In this document: positions 35,728 to 48,360 of the stretch, one piece after another
Position numbering within the stretch: position 1 is the stretch's first letter
Layout of the letters: each line of letters opens with the position of its first letter
From: Brassica napus
Lineage: Eukaryota > Streptophyta > Magnoliopsida > Brassicales > Brassicaceae
Assembly: GCF_020379485.1 (NCBI RefSeq)
Contig: NC_063452.1
Location: forward strand, 25,674,770 to 25,738,769
Length of the DNA: 64,000 nucleotides
Reading direction: 5' to 3'
The notes under the pieces: generated by a model
The model's input: the letters and a program-made list of their open reading frames with translations, nothing else
Told to the model about the DNA's origin: nothing
The model's database searches: none
Translations under genes and position numbers: made by a program

Positions 35728-37040
35728 ATGGTGAGGAGGAAGCGCAAGTTTTTATTTAATTGAATGAAATTAATGCTTTTCAGGTTAGTTAATTTTTTCT
35801 TAGACGGATTTACCCGGACTCGATTTGTCATTAACTTGTCAATAAATAAATCTCTTATCCTTCTCTTCATTTTCATCAAAATAATATAGAAAAAGTTTCA
35901 TCAGAATTAAGAAATTTTTTTTTTTTGTTTTATTAAATAGTATATAAAATTTTACTTTTTTTTCAAAATACCATTATGTTTTATTTTCTAGGTTTTTATC
36001 GGGCAACTAGCATCCAATCATGGGTTAATGGTAAAATTTTAATTAAAAAGTTTTTCAAACCAAATTATTTACGGGTCATCTTGATTTATCGGCCAGACCG
36101 CGAAATCTGAATCAGATATGAAAACTAGGGTTGATCACTCAGGTATCATCTACTCGGGTTTGGTTCAAGTCTATTCGGATTTTGGGTTTTCGGGGATAGA
36201 AATTTAAATCCTTTTCACGTATTTCTAGAACATAAACGTTAGTTCCATTTGAACTTTTAGGTGAAAAATAAATAGGTATTTCAGATATTTTTGGTGTTTT
36301 CCGCATTTTAGCTATTTCTAGATATTTACTTGTTAGTATTTTAGAAAATAATCATGTAATTTGAATTTGTTATAGATACAAAATATAAAATAATGAATAT
36401 ACTTAAATTGTGATTTAATTATCATTGGACACCACCTAAAATATTTCGGTTTTTTTGTTTGTTCACAAGTGGCTAGTGGTAATTTCAATAACCTTTTAGG
36501 TTACTTTTGCATTTGATTCAAGTTTGATTTTACTTTTGCATTATAAATCAAGTTGTGAGCCATATTTGGCAATTTTCCAAAAATAAATAGGTATTTCAGA
36601 TATTTCTGTTTTTTCCGCATTTTGGCTATTTCTAGATATTTACTTGTGAGTATTTTAGAAAATTATCATGTAATTTGAATTTGTTATAGATACAAAATCT
36701 AAAATAATGTATATACTTAAATTGTGATTTAATTATCATTGGACACCTTCTAAAATATTTCGGTTCCAGTCGGTTATTCAGATACTAGAATTTTAAATCC
36801 ATTCAGATATTTAATCACCCTTGTTTCAGGTCCGATGCTGTTTTTTCACGTTGGGTTTGATTAGGTTTTCCAGAAGATCCGGATATTTTGTCCACCCCCT
36901 AATGAAAATATTGGTATGAATCATAATTCAAAAATAATAATTCGTCACATTGCATAATTATTTCCTTACTAGAGTTGTAACAAACCTAAAGAAATAGAAA
37001 AACTTTGCTATTTAAACTACTGAGGTTTGATATAAAATAT
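35728..37040. other. AT-rich intergenic DNA with a dispersed direct repeat
   Basis: About 190 bases at 36268-36460 recur at 36582-36770 (start AAAAATAAATAGGTATTTCAG, end CTAAAATATTTCGGTT) at about 93 per cent identity by eye. No gene seen. Confidence 0.7.
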
Positions 37041-38620
37041 TCAATAACATTCAAGGCTACGCCCTTTGATTCGGCAGGTTGAGCTAAGAACAATAGAGAC
37101 ATTGTACTCGTGGGAAAGCATCGAAACCATTCCAAGCAATTCTTCAAAGCCTCTTCCATCAATATAGCATGCCAACCTTACGACCACCTTCTCTAACGTC
37201 TTTGTGAATTTAAGCAAAACTTTGATGAAGGAAACCACATGTTCCGACTCCAGATTCTGGTAGTCTATGTTCTGAAAGTAAAAAGGACATAGCTCTTCGA
37301 TTAAACTCGGCAATAGTTAAAATGGCCAAGACAAAAATAAAATAAAAGAGGGTTATGGAAATTACATACCATTATAGGTATCAATAGCGGTACGGTTCCA
37401 GGTTCCAGTACGTGTAGAGTTAGCTTCTTTACTCCAGGTGAGCTTTGCAGAAGCTTTTCTATGCCAGGAAATTCAACACTAGAGAGAGTTGTCTCCAAAG
37501 TCAAATCGTTGACCTTGACACTCGGAAAAGGACAACGTCCCAGCGCCAGTGCAAGAGATAAAGTCTGTCGAACAACACAAAAAGACAAGAATCATTATAC
37601 AAAACATCTATAATAACTTCTGAGAGAGATGCATATAACATAGATTTATTGAAAAAAAAACATGGACTATGAAACCTTGAGTGTTCTAATCATTAGAGGA
37701 TGCAAGAATATAACAATCATATCACACTTGGTACCCAAAACATACCTGGAGAAATTTTGCACTAAAAGTAAGCTTCTCTACATCCCGCAACTTCTCTAGC
37801 ATTTTTAGCAACACTACTAGAATATCTTCTGACTTCAGGTTCTTAAATAAGCATAAGCTAGTCTCTAGTATAGCTGCGGTTAAAGAGGAGACATCGACTA
37901 AAGTACATGGCAACTTAAAGTTGGTCAAACTGAGATAACGGATATATGGGGCCACAATCTGTGTTGGCCCTAGAGATTGATCTATCTCTAATGTTGTCAA
38001 GTGCTGTGATTTGCTGAGATCAAGAACATTCAGTTGATCGCATGAATCCAAAGTTACGCTCTCGAGAATGGGACAGCAAGATAGAATCGTAGCAGTACAT
38101 TCATCAGAGAGCTTGCAAGAACTCAATGATAGCTTTTTGAGTGATGTCCAAGGCACATAGCATATGGGAATCATAGGAGAAAAGTGCAACTCAAGGCTAA
38201 GTTGTTCAACAGAAGAATTATTGTAGAAGAATTCAGGCATATTGGAGGATGGAAGATGATCGAAACGCAACGTCAGATTCTCCACGTTCCGGGACATGGC
38301 GAACTTTATCCACGTGTCAATGTATGGAACATTCTGTCTCATGCGTGTACAGATATGAAACGTTTTCATCTTGCGAGCCGTGTAGCGAGCTAGGGTTTGG
38401 TTTATAGTATGAGCCTTCAGCGAAAAGCTATCAAAGGAGAGAGAAGGTGTATCTAACCAGACATGCCTCCATCGTTTAAGATGAAAGTTCTGATTGCGAA
38501 CTTGGTCCGAATTAAGGAGAGGATTTGTTGAAGAATCTCATCTGGAAGAGAACTTATTAAATCTCCTGATTGTCTTAGGTGATGATCTGCACCGCGGCTG
38601 TGGACTCTTTCATAAGCCAT
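37041..38620 (-). pseudogene. F-box/LRR/FBD gene with a frameshift
   Basis: Start ATG 38620-38618. The F-box is at the N-terminus (SSLPDEILQQILSLI), then WRHVWLDTPSLSFDSFSLKA in a shifted frame, showing a one-base frameshift near 38485. Leucine-rich repeats follow (LKKLSLSSCKLSDECTATIL, CCPILESVTLDSCDQL). Exon 1 ends at 37746 (GTATGT donor); exon 2 is 37564-37370; exon 3 is 37271-37041 with the FBD-type end (LEKVVVRLACYIDGRGFEEL). Such proteins are SCF ubiquitin-ligase adaptors. Apart from the frameshift the gene is complete, so it is a young pseudogene or an assembly error. Confidence 0.85.
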
Positions 38621-39155
38621 GGCTATTGAATATTGACTGATAACCTAATTTGCAATGAAACAGAGAGTTCCCTTAATATTTTTGATTATATGCTATATAT
38701 TGTTAGATAATTGATTGATTGGGTTTTCTTCTCTGCTAATGGCCTTATATATATACATGCTAAGTTTATTTAATATATCATATGTATTATGAGTAAAAAA
38801 TTTTTGCTAGTACCTTTAATACATTCTAATTTTAATGTAATAAATTGAAATTAAAGTCAAAGGATTAAATTTTTAATTGATAAGTCTTGAATTAATCTTT
38901 TAAAATATTACTCTTATATATGACTATTAATTCACTTTTGGTTTTCATCGGTGATCAATTATACTATACATTCTTTTATGTTTTGAATTGTATTATACTC
39001 TTTTATGGGCTTAACAATACATTCTTTAGATAATTGATTGATTGGGTTTTCTTCTCTGCTAATGGCCTTATATATATACATGCTAAGTTTAATTAATATA
39101 TCATACTAGGTGTGGGCTAGCACCTTATGCTATACATTCTTTTATGTTTTGAATT
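38621..39155. other. Scrambled intergenic DNA next to the inverted-repeat arm
   Basis: 79 bases at 38705-38783 are repeated at 39028-39106, and 29 bases at 38964-38992 are repeated at 39130-39158, touching the arm edge. Between the two repeated pieces lies CTAGGTGTGGGCTAGCACC. No gene. Confidence 0.85.
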
Positions 39156-39403
39156 GTAGGTTCAATCATGAATCTAGGTCAGATATGAAAACAAATCTTA
39201 AAACTCAAAATTTATCATAGAACAACTATCATATTTCGAACAAATACCATATTTTGAAGAGAAAAAAAAACAAATAATAAAAACGTAAAAACTCAATTGT
39301 TATGTGGCTCAAAACAAAAATAATGGTAATTTGTAAATCAGATTTCTACTAATAAAACAAAAACAAACAAATCCGCGTTTTCTAAGCGCGGGTCAAAATC
39401 TAG
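39156..39403 (+). mobile_element. Helitron 3' end (right arm)
   Basis: The hairpin CCGCGTTTTCTAAGCGCGG at 39373-39391 is followed by CTAG at 39400-39403 and then T. Mirror of the left-arm copy. Confidence 0.72.
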
Positions 39404-39989
39404 TTTTGTACATTATTAGGCATCTAATTAAGTCATTTTAGTGCTTAAATATTGCATTTAGGTGTCATTAGGAGTTGCATATGTACAATTTGCATACACA
39501 GGGGCTTGGAGTACGCAATCAGAAGTTTTGGGCCAAAAACGTGGGAAACTCTATACCAAATGAAAGTTTAGGGGCCAGGGTCGAAGACTCTCAGAACAAA
39601 GGGACCAAATATGCAAAAGAAAAAGAAGAGTGCACCGGGAGAGATGGAGCGCTTGATGGTCGTAACCCGGACTGCTCGACCCAAGCCTGCTCTTCGGGAC
39701 CGAACTGAGCAAAGCAGCCGTGATGGCACGAACATCAATTCTGACGACTTGGACGCGGAGGAGACGGCTCGTGATGGAAGCTGCGGTGGCCACGGCCAGA
39801 CGAGACGACGACAAACCGGCCTGCAGATCACCAGTTGTCGGAAGGAGTCGCTGCGGCAGAGGAGCAATCCCGAGAGCTCGATGAAACCCTAACGCAAACG
39901 CGATTTGTCGCATAACGAGCGTTACCAAATGCACTTTTAACCAGTCGCAGCGTTTTCATCAAAATAGCGATTGACCTGTAGTGACCTCA

Positions 39990-40250
39990 GACCATCCGCA
40001 ATGGTGAGACTCATTAGAGTCCTTAGCACAAGTACATTTTGGATTAATCTTAGATTTTTTAGATTTAAAAAAAAAAAAAAAAAAAAAAAGATGACCATTC
40101 ACCGGCCGCCACGTAGTCAATGTGACCCGTGAACAGTGTAAGGATCAATCCTTATCAAAGGATTTTAAGGATTCTTTTTTGCACAAACTCTAAGAAAATG
40201 GGCTCCACACCCTCTAAGGATTCTCTTAAGAGCTCTCATTGTGGATGCTC
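39990..40250. mobile_element. MITE, right-arm copy
   Basis: Inverted counterpart of 18724-18987 with a central A run (about 40067-40089). It is flanked by TCA at 39987-39989 and 40251-40253, a 3-bp target duplication. The two MITE copies differ at roughly 4 per cent of positions by eye. Confidence 0.78.
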
Positions 40251-43234
40251 TCAGTTAACAACAAAGGCTTCATTCACAAGAACGTTTTCTACATGGTCCC
40301 GTAGTTTTTTGGCTTGACAAGAACCAAAGTCTGGATCTTCAAGAGCTTTCGGCATTAACTTCCTATTGTTGGGAACTGCTAATGTAGTCGTAAACACCCC
40401 TGCCCATCCGTTTACATTCGAGGAAGAAGAAGAAGAATCCCTAAAACTTTCTTGTTTGGAGTTTTGAAGATGTGAAGACTTGGTGAGATCTTCTCATGAA
40501 CGTCTCAAGAGCTCCATTACAGACCGAAACAAGAACGTCTCTATCTAGGTGTTTCCGATTCGTCAAACCAGAGAATATCTGATATCCATTTAATTTATAC
40601 TAGGATGATTTGCTATAGCCAAAAAAATAATATACATATATATATATATAATATTATAAGTTACTATTTGATAAATTAATAATTTAATGAATTATTCAAG
40701 AAAAATGGTTTTTCGATTAAGTTTTCAGGCCAATTGTTTTTTTTAAAAATAAATTAATAGTTTGCAAAGCTAATAATATTGTAGAGGTTTAATTGTATCC
40801 CATATTTGTTTGTAGTTCAAAAGATGTTAAAGGACATACTATTCTTATATTTGACTTTTTGTAATCACCTTCCGATGTCAATGACGCCAACGTAAATAAC
40901 ATCAGATTCAAATATGTTTCCTTTTGTCTTTGAGGATTTGGTTTTCCGTTTTATTTCTTTTAAGATAATGATATTCTATTTTTTTCTTATTACTTTAGGC
41001 CTAAATTTCCTATTCCCTTATGGCTTGTCAAAGGGAGTAGCTATATAAACAAGTCTAAAACGTTTTGTCTTAGACACATTTTGAATTATACTTTAGAGCT
41101 TTGACTTTTATGCTTCGTGGTGATTTGATTAAATTCCTCTCTCAGAAAGTTGGTCTCAATAAATTATCGAACAAAATTTTTGATCGATCCAAAAAAAAAG
41201 TTTCGAAGAATCCTAAAGTTCTTAGATGACCGTTTATTCTCCCTATTGTACGCTGCGTCACCTTCCAAGAAAATTCAAAGTCTACTGTTTGTGACTTTTC
41301 TGGCTTTTGCTAGTGGACTCAGACATGCACCCACATTTCACAACGTCTATTAAACCGAATTTATATTTTAACACACATTCTTTTGTTACCAAAATATAAA
41401 CATTTGTTTTAATCTCAAAAAGAGTTTGTCATCTAGTGAAGAAATGTCTAATAGCACCAGTCTTATATATTAACACAATTATTTTTGTTATAAAAGTAAA
41501 ACATTAGTTCAATCTCAATACAGAATTTTGTCATCTAATTGGGAAATGTCTACCATCACGAGTTGGATTCATGTGCTTCCACATTCTGAAGTATAAGTCC
41601 AAAAGATTGGCAAAAGGTGTTTCTTTTCACAAATTTAGTTCTCCTAACTAGACATGTACGTAAAAACCAAACCGATTTGGTTGAACCGAACTGAAGTTTA
41701 GCCAATTCAGTTTGCATTCGGGTCCGTGGCACAAAACCGGTCAACAACATCTTTCTAGTCAGCATTCAGTTCGGATTTGAAAACTGATCAGTTAAGCTAT
41801 AGACCAAGTAACAAAATTTATCAAACTGAACCAAAATCTTAATTACAACTTAATCCGAAATTAACCAAAAGATACAAATGACCAAAATTTGGCACGCTTG
41901 TTTTTTTGGACCGGACTGAACCGAAAGCAGAACTGAATAACTACTCGGTTCAATTCGGTGGAATGATCCGTAAGCGGACAAGCTAAGAAAAACGTGAGAA
42001 TACCAATTGGCTCAAATCGACAACAGTACTATCAGCCTAGATAGATAAAGCAACAAGCAATAGCTTTTTTTAGGTTTTTAGCTCGTAATAACTCAAAATT
42101 TCATGTATACAAAAGTTTATTGTGTTATTCCAGCCATCTTGAGGTTGTGTACAGTTTAATACCACACATCCTTGACCTCCAAGAGAGCTACATCACTTCC
42201 AGAATTTCCAAGTTCGCTTTTGGGTAAGCAATCCATTCCACTAAATGAGCATTGATACCACTCAAATTACCTTAAGGAGTGAATTACTCTCTCAAATAAA
42301 AGGTTCAATTGTAGTACTTAAGGATCGAATCCACAAGAAGCTAGGGAACCTATTAAATCTATTAATTTATTAATTCTAATTGTTTGTTGTTTTCTGGTTT
42401 AAATGTAAATAGCAATCCTAATTGAGCAAGTCTATTGCTCGACTAACAAGATGATTGGGGGTGTAACTTATTGGAAAGGTATTAGATGCAAGGTTTCGAT
42501 TCAGGCGTTGGAGATTATAATCCTATAGATGCCTATCAGTTGCATGCATGATATATTAGAGCTCAACCCCTTAGACACAGTGATTAGCGATGGCAATGTT
42601 TCACTAGTTAACTAACTAGATCTTGGATCTAAAATGTCGTTTATTGATCACAAGAAAGTTTTGATCGATGGTCCTATAGAGATATCGATCGATACACATT
42701 CACAAATATTGATCGATTGTCAGAAGACGATATCGATCGATGCTTTTAGTTAAGCCTTAGGCGTAAGTTGATAATGCTCACTAGCTTTCTAGTTCAGCGG
42801 TAGCCTTTTTCCAGTTGTCTAGTATGACAGATTAGTTTCAGGACTGGATGGTCAAGGATGCTTGACTCATGCAGATTCCTAGGTTCAATATTCTAGTTAG
42901 CTAATCTAGAACAAGAATTAGGAATAATCAATCAATGAATACCACAACTTAGAAATCTATAGTTGGGGCTAATTCTTCTAACCTATTTGAACCCTGAATC
43001 TAACAGGAAAAATTACTCAGACATAGCTAAGCAATTCATGACACAAAATATAAATAAAAACTGCATAGAATAGAATAGATAAATCAACGAAGTTCCAATC
43101 ACAAATCTCTCTATGATCTTCTCTCCTAAAACTCTCTGCTGAAAAAAAGAATACAAAGGTGGCCAAAAACTCTCTTGCCTCCTAACACTTAGGCAAGTAT
43201 AGATCTATTAGATTAAAAACTCGTCAGGGGTAAT

Positions 43235-43560
43235 CTTGTAATTTGATAAAGTCTTGGATTTAAAGTCGGCTGGAACCAAATCGTGCTTCCGCGTCTCGAC
43301 ATCGAGCGATGGTACAGGATGTACATCGATTGATCTAATCTTCAATCGTCGAGGCTTCTCTTCTGTATCGATCGACGGCACTGGATGTGCATCGATCGAT
43401 TGTGTCTTCTTCGTATCGACCTCTTATGGTCAGCTCGGATAAAATCTCTTTTAAGCTCCTAAATGTTCCATAATCATCACTTTACTCCAAGATACTTCTG
43501 AACCTGAAAACATATCTAATAGGATAGAATATATAGTATATAGATAGTAAAATACTTATA
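43235..43560 (-). mobile_element. Retroelement remnant beyond the right arm
   Basis: Non-coding, with repeated ATCGATCGAT words (near 43371, 43393 and variants at 43280-43330) like those inside the arms. Probably the continuation of the element whose LTR-like part lies in the arm. Confidence 0.35.
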
Positions 43561-43849
43561 TACCATGGGTGAAAATGAGTCAAATCCATGGTATTTCAAA
43601 CATAAATATGGGGACTGCATGTTCCATGCAATCAACCACTGCTGGATTATGTTTTTTTTTTTGACGAATTACTACTGCATTATGTTATGTGTGCTATTAT
43701 GCTATCTTGGAGGCAAGCTCTTAGCTCGAGAAACAAGTTTCATTCAAATAACGACCCATAATATACCCTTTTCCATAAAAATATTTTGAGAGAAATATAA
43801 AAGACCAGACAAGAAAGATAGTTGTAACCATTGAGAAGACTACTGTAAG

Positions 43850-44358
43850 TAATGACTGTCCACGACAATTTACCAACAAACAGCTTATACTCTGTTTCAA
43901 GATACAGAGGCTCTTTGTTTGGTTTTGGTTTCTCTGTAAAGCTCACCTTTGAAGTCCTACCAATATACTCCCGACTAAGAAACAGTTGAAACGTTTACTT
44001 TATGTTTGTAAAGCTTCACACTTTTTTTTTAACTTTCACTTGCAGTTCCATCGAGGTTCTCAATGATGACATTGCAGTCTACGACGTTGCTCATTGTTAA
44101 AAAGGCGAACCCACGACTCTTTCATGTGTCTCTGTTGTAAAGAACTTTGACGAGCTCAGCGTTGGCAAAGTCTTGGATGATTTGAGCAAGTCTTGCACTG
44201 TCAAAATTGTAAGGCAAATTCCCAAAACAGATCTCAGTGTTAATGGTCGCAGGAGGGTTGACATCAGCAACTGTATCTTCCTTTTCTTCTTCTAATTTAA
44301 CAGCCATGGTCTCTGGCAGGACTATGGATCGCGGAGAACTGTCACGTGAGGGGATCAA
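43850..44358 (-). pseudogene. PSRP2-like plastid RNA-binding protein, truncated pseudogene
   Basis: The first RRM is at 44358-44043: ICFGNLPYNFDSARLAQIIQ (RNP2), then an in-frame TGA at about 44120 where Gly is expected, then KSRGFAFLTM (RNP1). A short intron-like gap follows, then FTEKPKPNKEPLYLETEYKL and KLFVGKLSWTV, the start of a second RRM. It resembles Arabidopsis PSRP2 (30S ribosomal protein 2, chloroplastic). The transit peptide and most of RRM2 are missing. Intron presence argues for a DNA duplicate, not a retrocopy. Confidence 0.82.
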
Positions 44359-45430
44359 TAGAGGTTTTGGAGGCGTGAGTAGAATCTAAGGAGTGTTTGG
44401 TTAGATAATTTGTTGCAGCAATTATTTAGTAAAACGCTTAAGTGTCATCCAGAGAATGTTTCTCACCCAAACTATGAATTTAATGCGTTCAAACTAACAT
44501 TCTTTTAAAAAAACTTAATACCATCTATACTTTTATCGACAAATAATTTTACGTGATAAACCTTCAGTTTCAAGTTCGATTAGTTGATTTATCAATCCTC
44601 TCAATATAATCATAGCATCAATAAAGATTCAATATTGGTCTATACATTTCTGTTAAAAACGGGAACCAATCTGATCTATCGCCATTAAGTCGACAAATCC
44701 GTAGAGATGACAAAGCGATAAAACTTTAGTACGATGCCAAGTGTTAGTGAAAGAACATTTTTCTCCATACCTACTTTCATGCATTTAGCAGAGCACACAC
44801 GTTCTTGAGAATCGCCTTTCATTACTGAAAGAGGACGTTGAAAATCTATTTCTAGATAAATGTGTCGTACTCGGTTTTGTTACAGCTCGATGAGGTGATC
44901 TCTGTTTCGAGGATACTGAATCACTGTAACCGTCTAGGCTTAGTGTATTATTCTTCTAGAGGAATAAATATAAGCATGCGAGTGTCACCACCTTCGCCGC
45001 CATGAGGGCTCTGCATTAGACGACCTTTAAGAGGAGAAGAAACTTCCAGGAACGAACCACCAGCAAGTCTCACGTGCTGGTCACATCTCGAACAGCCTTT
45101 ACAATTTAGAGGGTTAAATAACCTTCAATTTATTTTATTATGCAACTATGTTTTTTGAATTTAAATGAGCTATACTTTTTTTTTCACACAATTATTGTTT
45201 TGATTATAATATGTTATTGATCCACCTTTTTTCGATTTTATGTGTTAAACCCCTAAATCCATAAGTACTACAACGTGATAGGTGAAATATAAAAAAAATA
45301 TTTTCCAAAGCTTCTTCTCAAACTTGCAAACACCATATATTAAATTTTAAAACTAGTGAACCCATTATAAAAAGCTTCGTCCCTAATAACAATCATACAT
45401 TTAGTTCTATCTAACTATCACTTAAAATAT
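44359..45430. other. Intergenic DNA, no gene recognised
   Basis: No supported ORF or repeat; AT-rich from 45110 onward. Confidence 0.5.
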
Positions 45431-45800
45431 CACTACAAGAAAACATATTTTTTACGAGCGAAATATTCCTTGTATATTCGTCGTAAAAGGGTGTTACGAC
45501 GAATTAACATCGAAAACTGTTTCGTTGTTAAATGTTCGTCGTAACGGAGGTTTCGTCGTAAACATGTGGTAACGTTTACGAGGAATGCTTTCCTCGTAAA
45601 ACGGAAGGAAACATTTCGTCGTCAATGAGACGTAAAATTTCGATGTAAAGTACTCGTATTATTTCGATGTAAAGTAGTCGTATTATTTCGATGTAAACTC
45701 CATGTAACATTTACGAGGGTTTTACAATGCTGCCCATGTAAGCTCCACGTAAACGTTACGGCGATGTTACGAAGATTTCGTTGTAAATTCCATGTAAAGT
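45431..45800. repeat. CACTA terminal repeat and subterminal motif cluster
   Basis: The terminal repeat starts at 45431. Repeated words such as CGTCGTAA, TTTACGAGG and GATGTAAA in both orientations are consistent with transposase-binding sites. Confidence 0.8.
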
Positions 45801-46085
45801 TTACAATGAATTTACATAGTTTCTTACCATTTAATATTAAATTAAAATAAAAATATTATTTAAATTCGAAATTTTAAAAATTTTAAATATAAAATGAAAT
45901 ATGAAAATGAAAACATATTTTTAAAAACTATTTAAAAGTCATAACATAATATTTAAACTCATAATACAAAATGAAACAAATAAAAAAAACTACTACATAT
46001 TGTCGAAGTAGTCGGTGGTGGTGCTCAGTTGAGAACGGTCTGGATCCGCATCTTCGGGATTCCGTGTTGGCATGCCAAGAGCTGC

Positions 46086-47590
46086 TCATCTCTCATTTAG
46101 TGCTTGCTGCATAGTCGGGTTTCCCACCGCCATCACGTCCAGAAGATCTTCAAGAGAGTCTAAACGATCATGCTGGCTATCCATCCGAGCTCTCATCTGA
46201 GAGTTCTCTTCATCCCGTCTCGAAGCGTATGACGAAGTTGCCTTAGCAACTTCATTAACAGAACCTATGCCCACTGTCCGTCCCTTCTTTCTAGGAGCCA
46301 CCTATAAAATGTTAATATAGTTAAATTTTATTAAATACTTAAATTTATTTAAATAAATTTATAAAGTTTTATCTCTTCGAAGATCATGTTGACCTCTTCG
46401 GTGGTCAGTTTGACAGGTAATCCATCGGAAGACTGCTGGGTTAATTCCATCTCCCGCTCTTCAACCCGAGAAGCCACTGCGTAGAAGAGTTTCTCGGATG
46501 CCAGATCCACAAAAATCCCGTCTGATGTGGTGTGAGTCATCTTGAATAGATCAGACAGAGATGGTAAGACTCCCGTCTTCTCATACTACAAACAAAAAAA
46601 TTAAATAAAATTAAATATTAAAATTTAAATTAATTAAAAAATTCAAAATAAATATGAGAAACAACTTACAGCTTCTAGATGGATTCCGGCGTGAGGCTTT
46701 TGTCCGGTTATGTGAATTATGGGCAAATGACCATCTTTGTTCTTCGTTCTTCGGGAAGTGGAGCACGAGTTGGCCTTACGGATCGAAGAGTGTAGCTTCC
46801 AAAAGGCGATGAGATCATCCCATACTTCCTTCCTGAGTTCGGTGGGCTTTCCGTCATAACTGTAGATCTCCCCTTTGTCCTTCCAATCGGAGACAGTATT
46901 GCAAAGGCGGGTCTTTGCCTTTGCAACGAACTCCTTCTTCACCCTCTCGGTGATTCCCAATGACCACAGCCACATTTGCTGAAACAAACAAAAATTTGAA
47001 AAAATTAAAATAAATATTTAATTAGATATAAATATTTAATTAGATTTTTTAAAAAATATATTACCGCAAAACATTTAAACGAAGTCTTCTTAATGTGGTC
47101 TGGAGTCTTGCTCCAATTTGGGTAGGCTCTGTCGTAGTAGCCCTTGATCGTCTCCGACACGCTCCGGCGAACACGGTTGTTGGCCCCAAACCTGAAAAGA
47201 GAACCTAATTGTTAAAAAAATTAAATTTTAATGTACTAAAAAAAATTACCAATAAGTTCCTGGCGGTCAATCGGGATCCAGAACATCCAAGCCCTCTCGT
47301 CCAGACGGGGCGAGAAAATCCTCCACTGTATATCTCGCGTGTGGGGCAGATGGAGGCACACACAAATCTGGATGAACTGCACCTACTGGGACAGGCTGAG
47401 GTGCAGCGGCTGGAGGAGGAGGTGGTGGAGGCATATGAGGTGCATGAGGAGGAGGATTCCAAGCAACTCTCTGAGATGTCTGAGAGTCCGGAACTGCCTC
47501 GGAATATGATGGACCGGAAGAAGATGTCCCGACACCATCATGAAACATCTGAGAGTAAGCAGGTGCAGCTGGCTTTCTTCTAGGACCCAT
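46086..47590 (-). pseudogene. CACTA TNPA-like protein, broken
   Basis: The N-terminal exon at 47590-47240 (MGPRRKPAAPAYSQMFHDGV, proline-rich PPPPPPPAAAP) ends with an in-frame TGA before a GTAA donor. Then come WSLGITERVKKEFVAKAKTR (46987-46643), SLSDLFKMTHTTSDGIFVDL (to 46349) and a coiled-coil C-terminus MAPRKKGRTVGIGSVNEVAK (46301-46086). This is the En/Spm-type transposase_24/TNPA layout. TNPA-type proteins bind subterminal repeats. Introns and stops were judged by eye. Confidence 0.75.
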
Positions 47591-48360
47591 CTAAATATTT
47601 TTAAAGAAATTACAGTTTGTTTTATCATTAACGACATAATTTAAAAATATTATTCTGATACCTAACTAAACATCTAAACTAATTACCTATACTATCCACT
47701 TAAACTAATTACCTATACTAACCACCTAAAACTAAACAAATACTAACCACCTAAAACTAAACTTGTAAAGTTACGACGAAGTTACCAAGCCTCGTAAAGT
47801 CGTCGTAAAGTTACGACAAAGTTACCAAGCCCGCGTTTTTCAGTTATGACGAAATTACCAGACCCGTTTTGAGGCGTCGCCTATATATAAGAAAAGGCAT
47901 TCCTCCTAAAGTCGTCGTTACGACGAAGTTACCAAGCCCGCGTTTTTTCTGTTTTGACGAAATTACCAACCTGTTTTTTCATTTACGACGAATTTACGAG
48001 GTCCGTGTTTTTAACATTACAACGAATTTACGTGGAAAAGTTACGACGAATTCACGTGGAACGCTCATGCTTTTTTCATTTATGACGAATTTACCAGGCC
48101 CGTGTTTTTATTAACGACGACTTTACGAGGCTTAACCCTAAACCCTGAAACCTGAAAACCTAAACACCAAAGTCACTTATCTTATAACACCATCTTCTTC
48201 TTTACATCTTCTTCCTCTTTATCTCTTTATCCAGTTTAAACCCTAAACTCCAAATTAATATTTTTAAACCAAAAGAAAACATATTATATAAAACAACATA
48301 TGTTACACATACATTAAAATGCAAAAATGAAAAAGAAAAACAGCATTTGTTACACATACA
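47591..48360. other. CACTA intergenic region with ACGACGAA repeats
   Basis: 47760-48130 holds many copies of GTTACGACGAAGTTACCAAG-like words, similar to the subterminal motif. No gene. Confidence 0.6.

Larger units (their letters stand above)
39156..43234 (-). repeat. Large inverted duplication, right arm
   Basis: Inverted copy of 15531-19817. The inner edge is GTAGGTTCAATC at 39156 and the outer edge is the complement of ATTACCCCTGAC at 43223-43234. It lacks the 208-bp internal duplication of the left arm. Beyond the outer edge the two sides differ, and inside the inner edge they also differ, so this is a duplicated segment and not one long palindrome. Confidence 0.95.
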
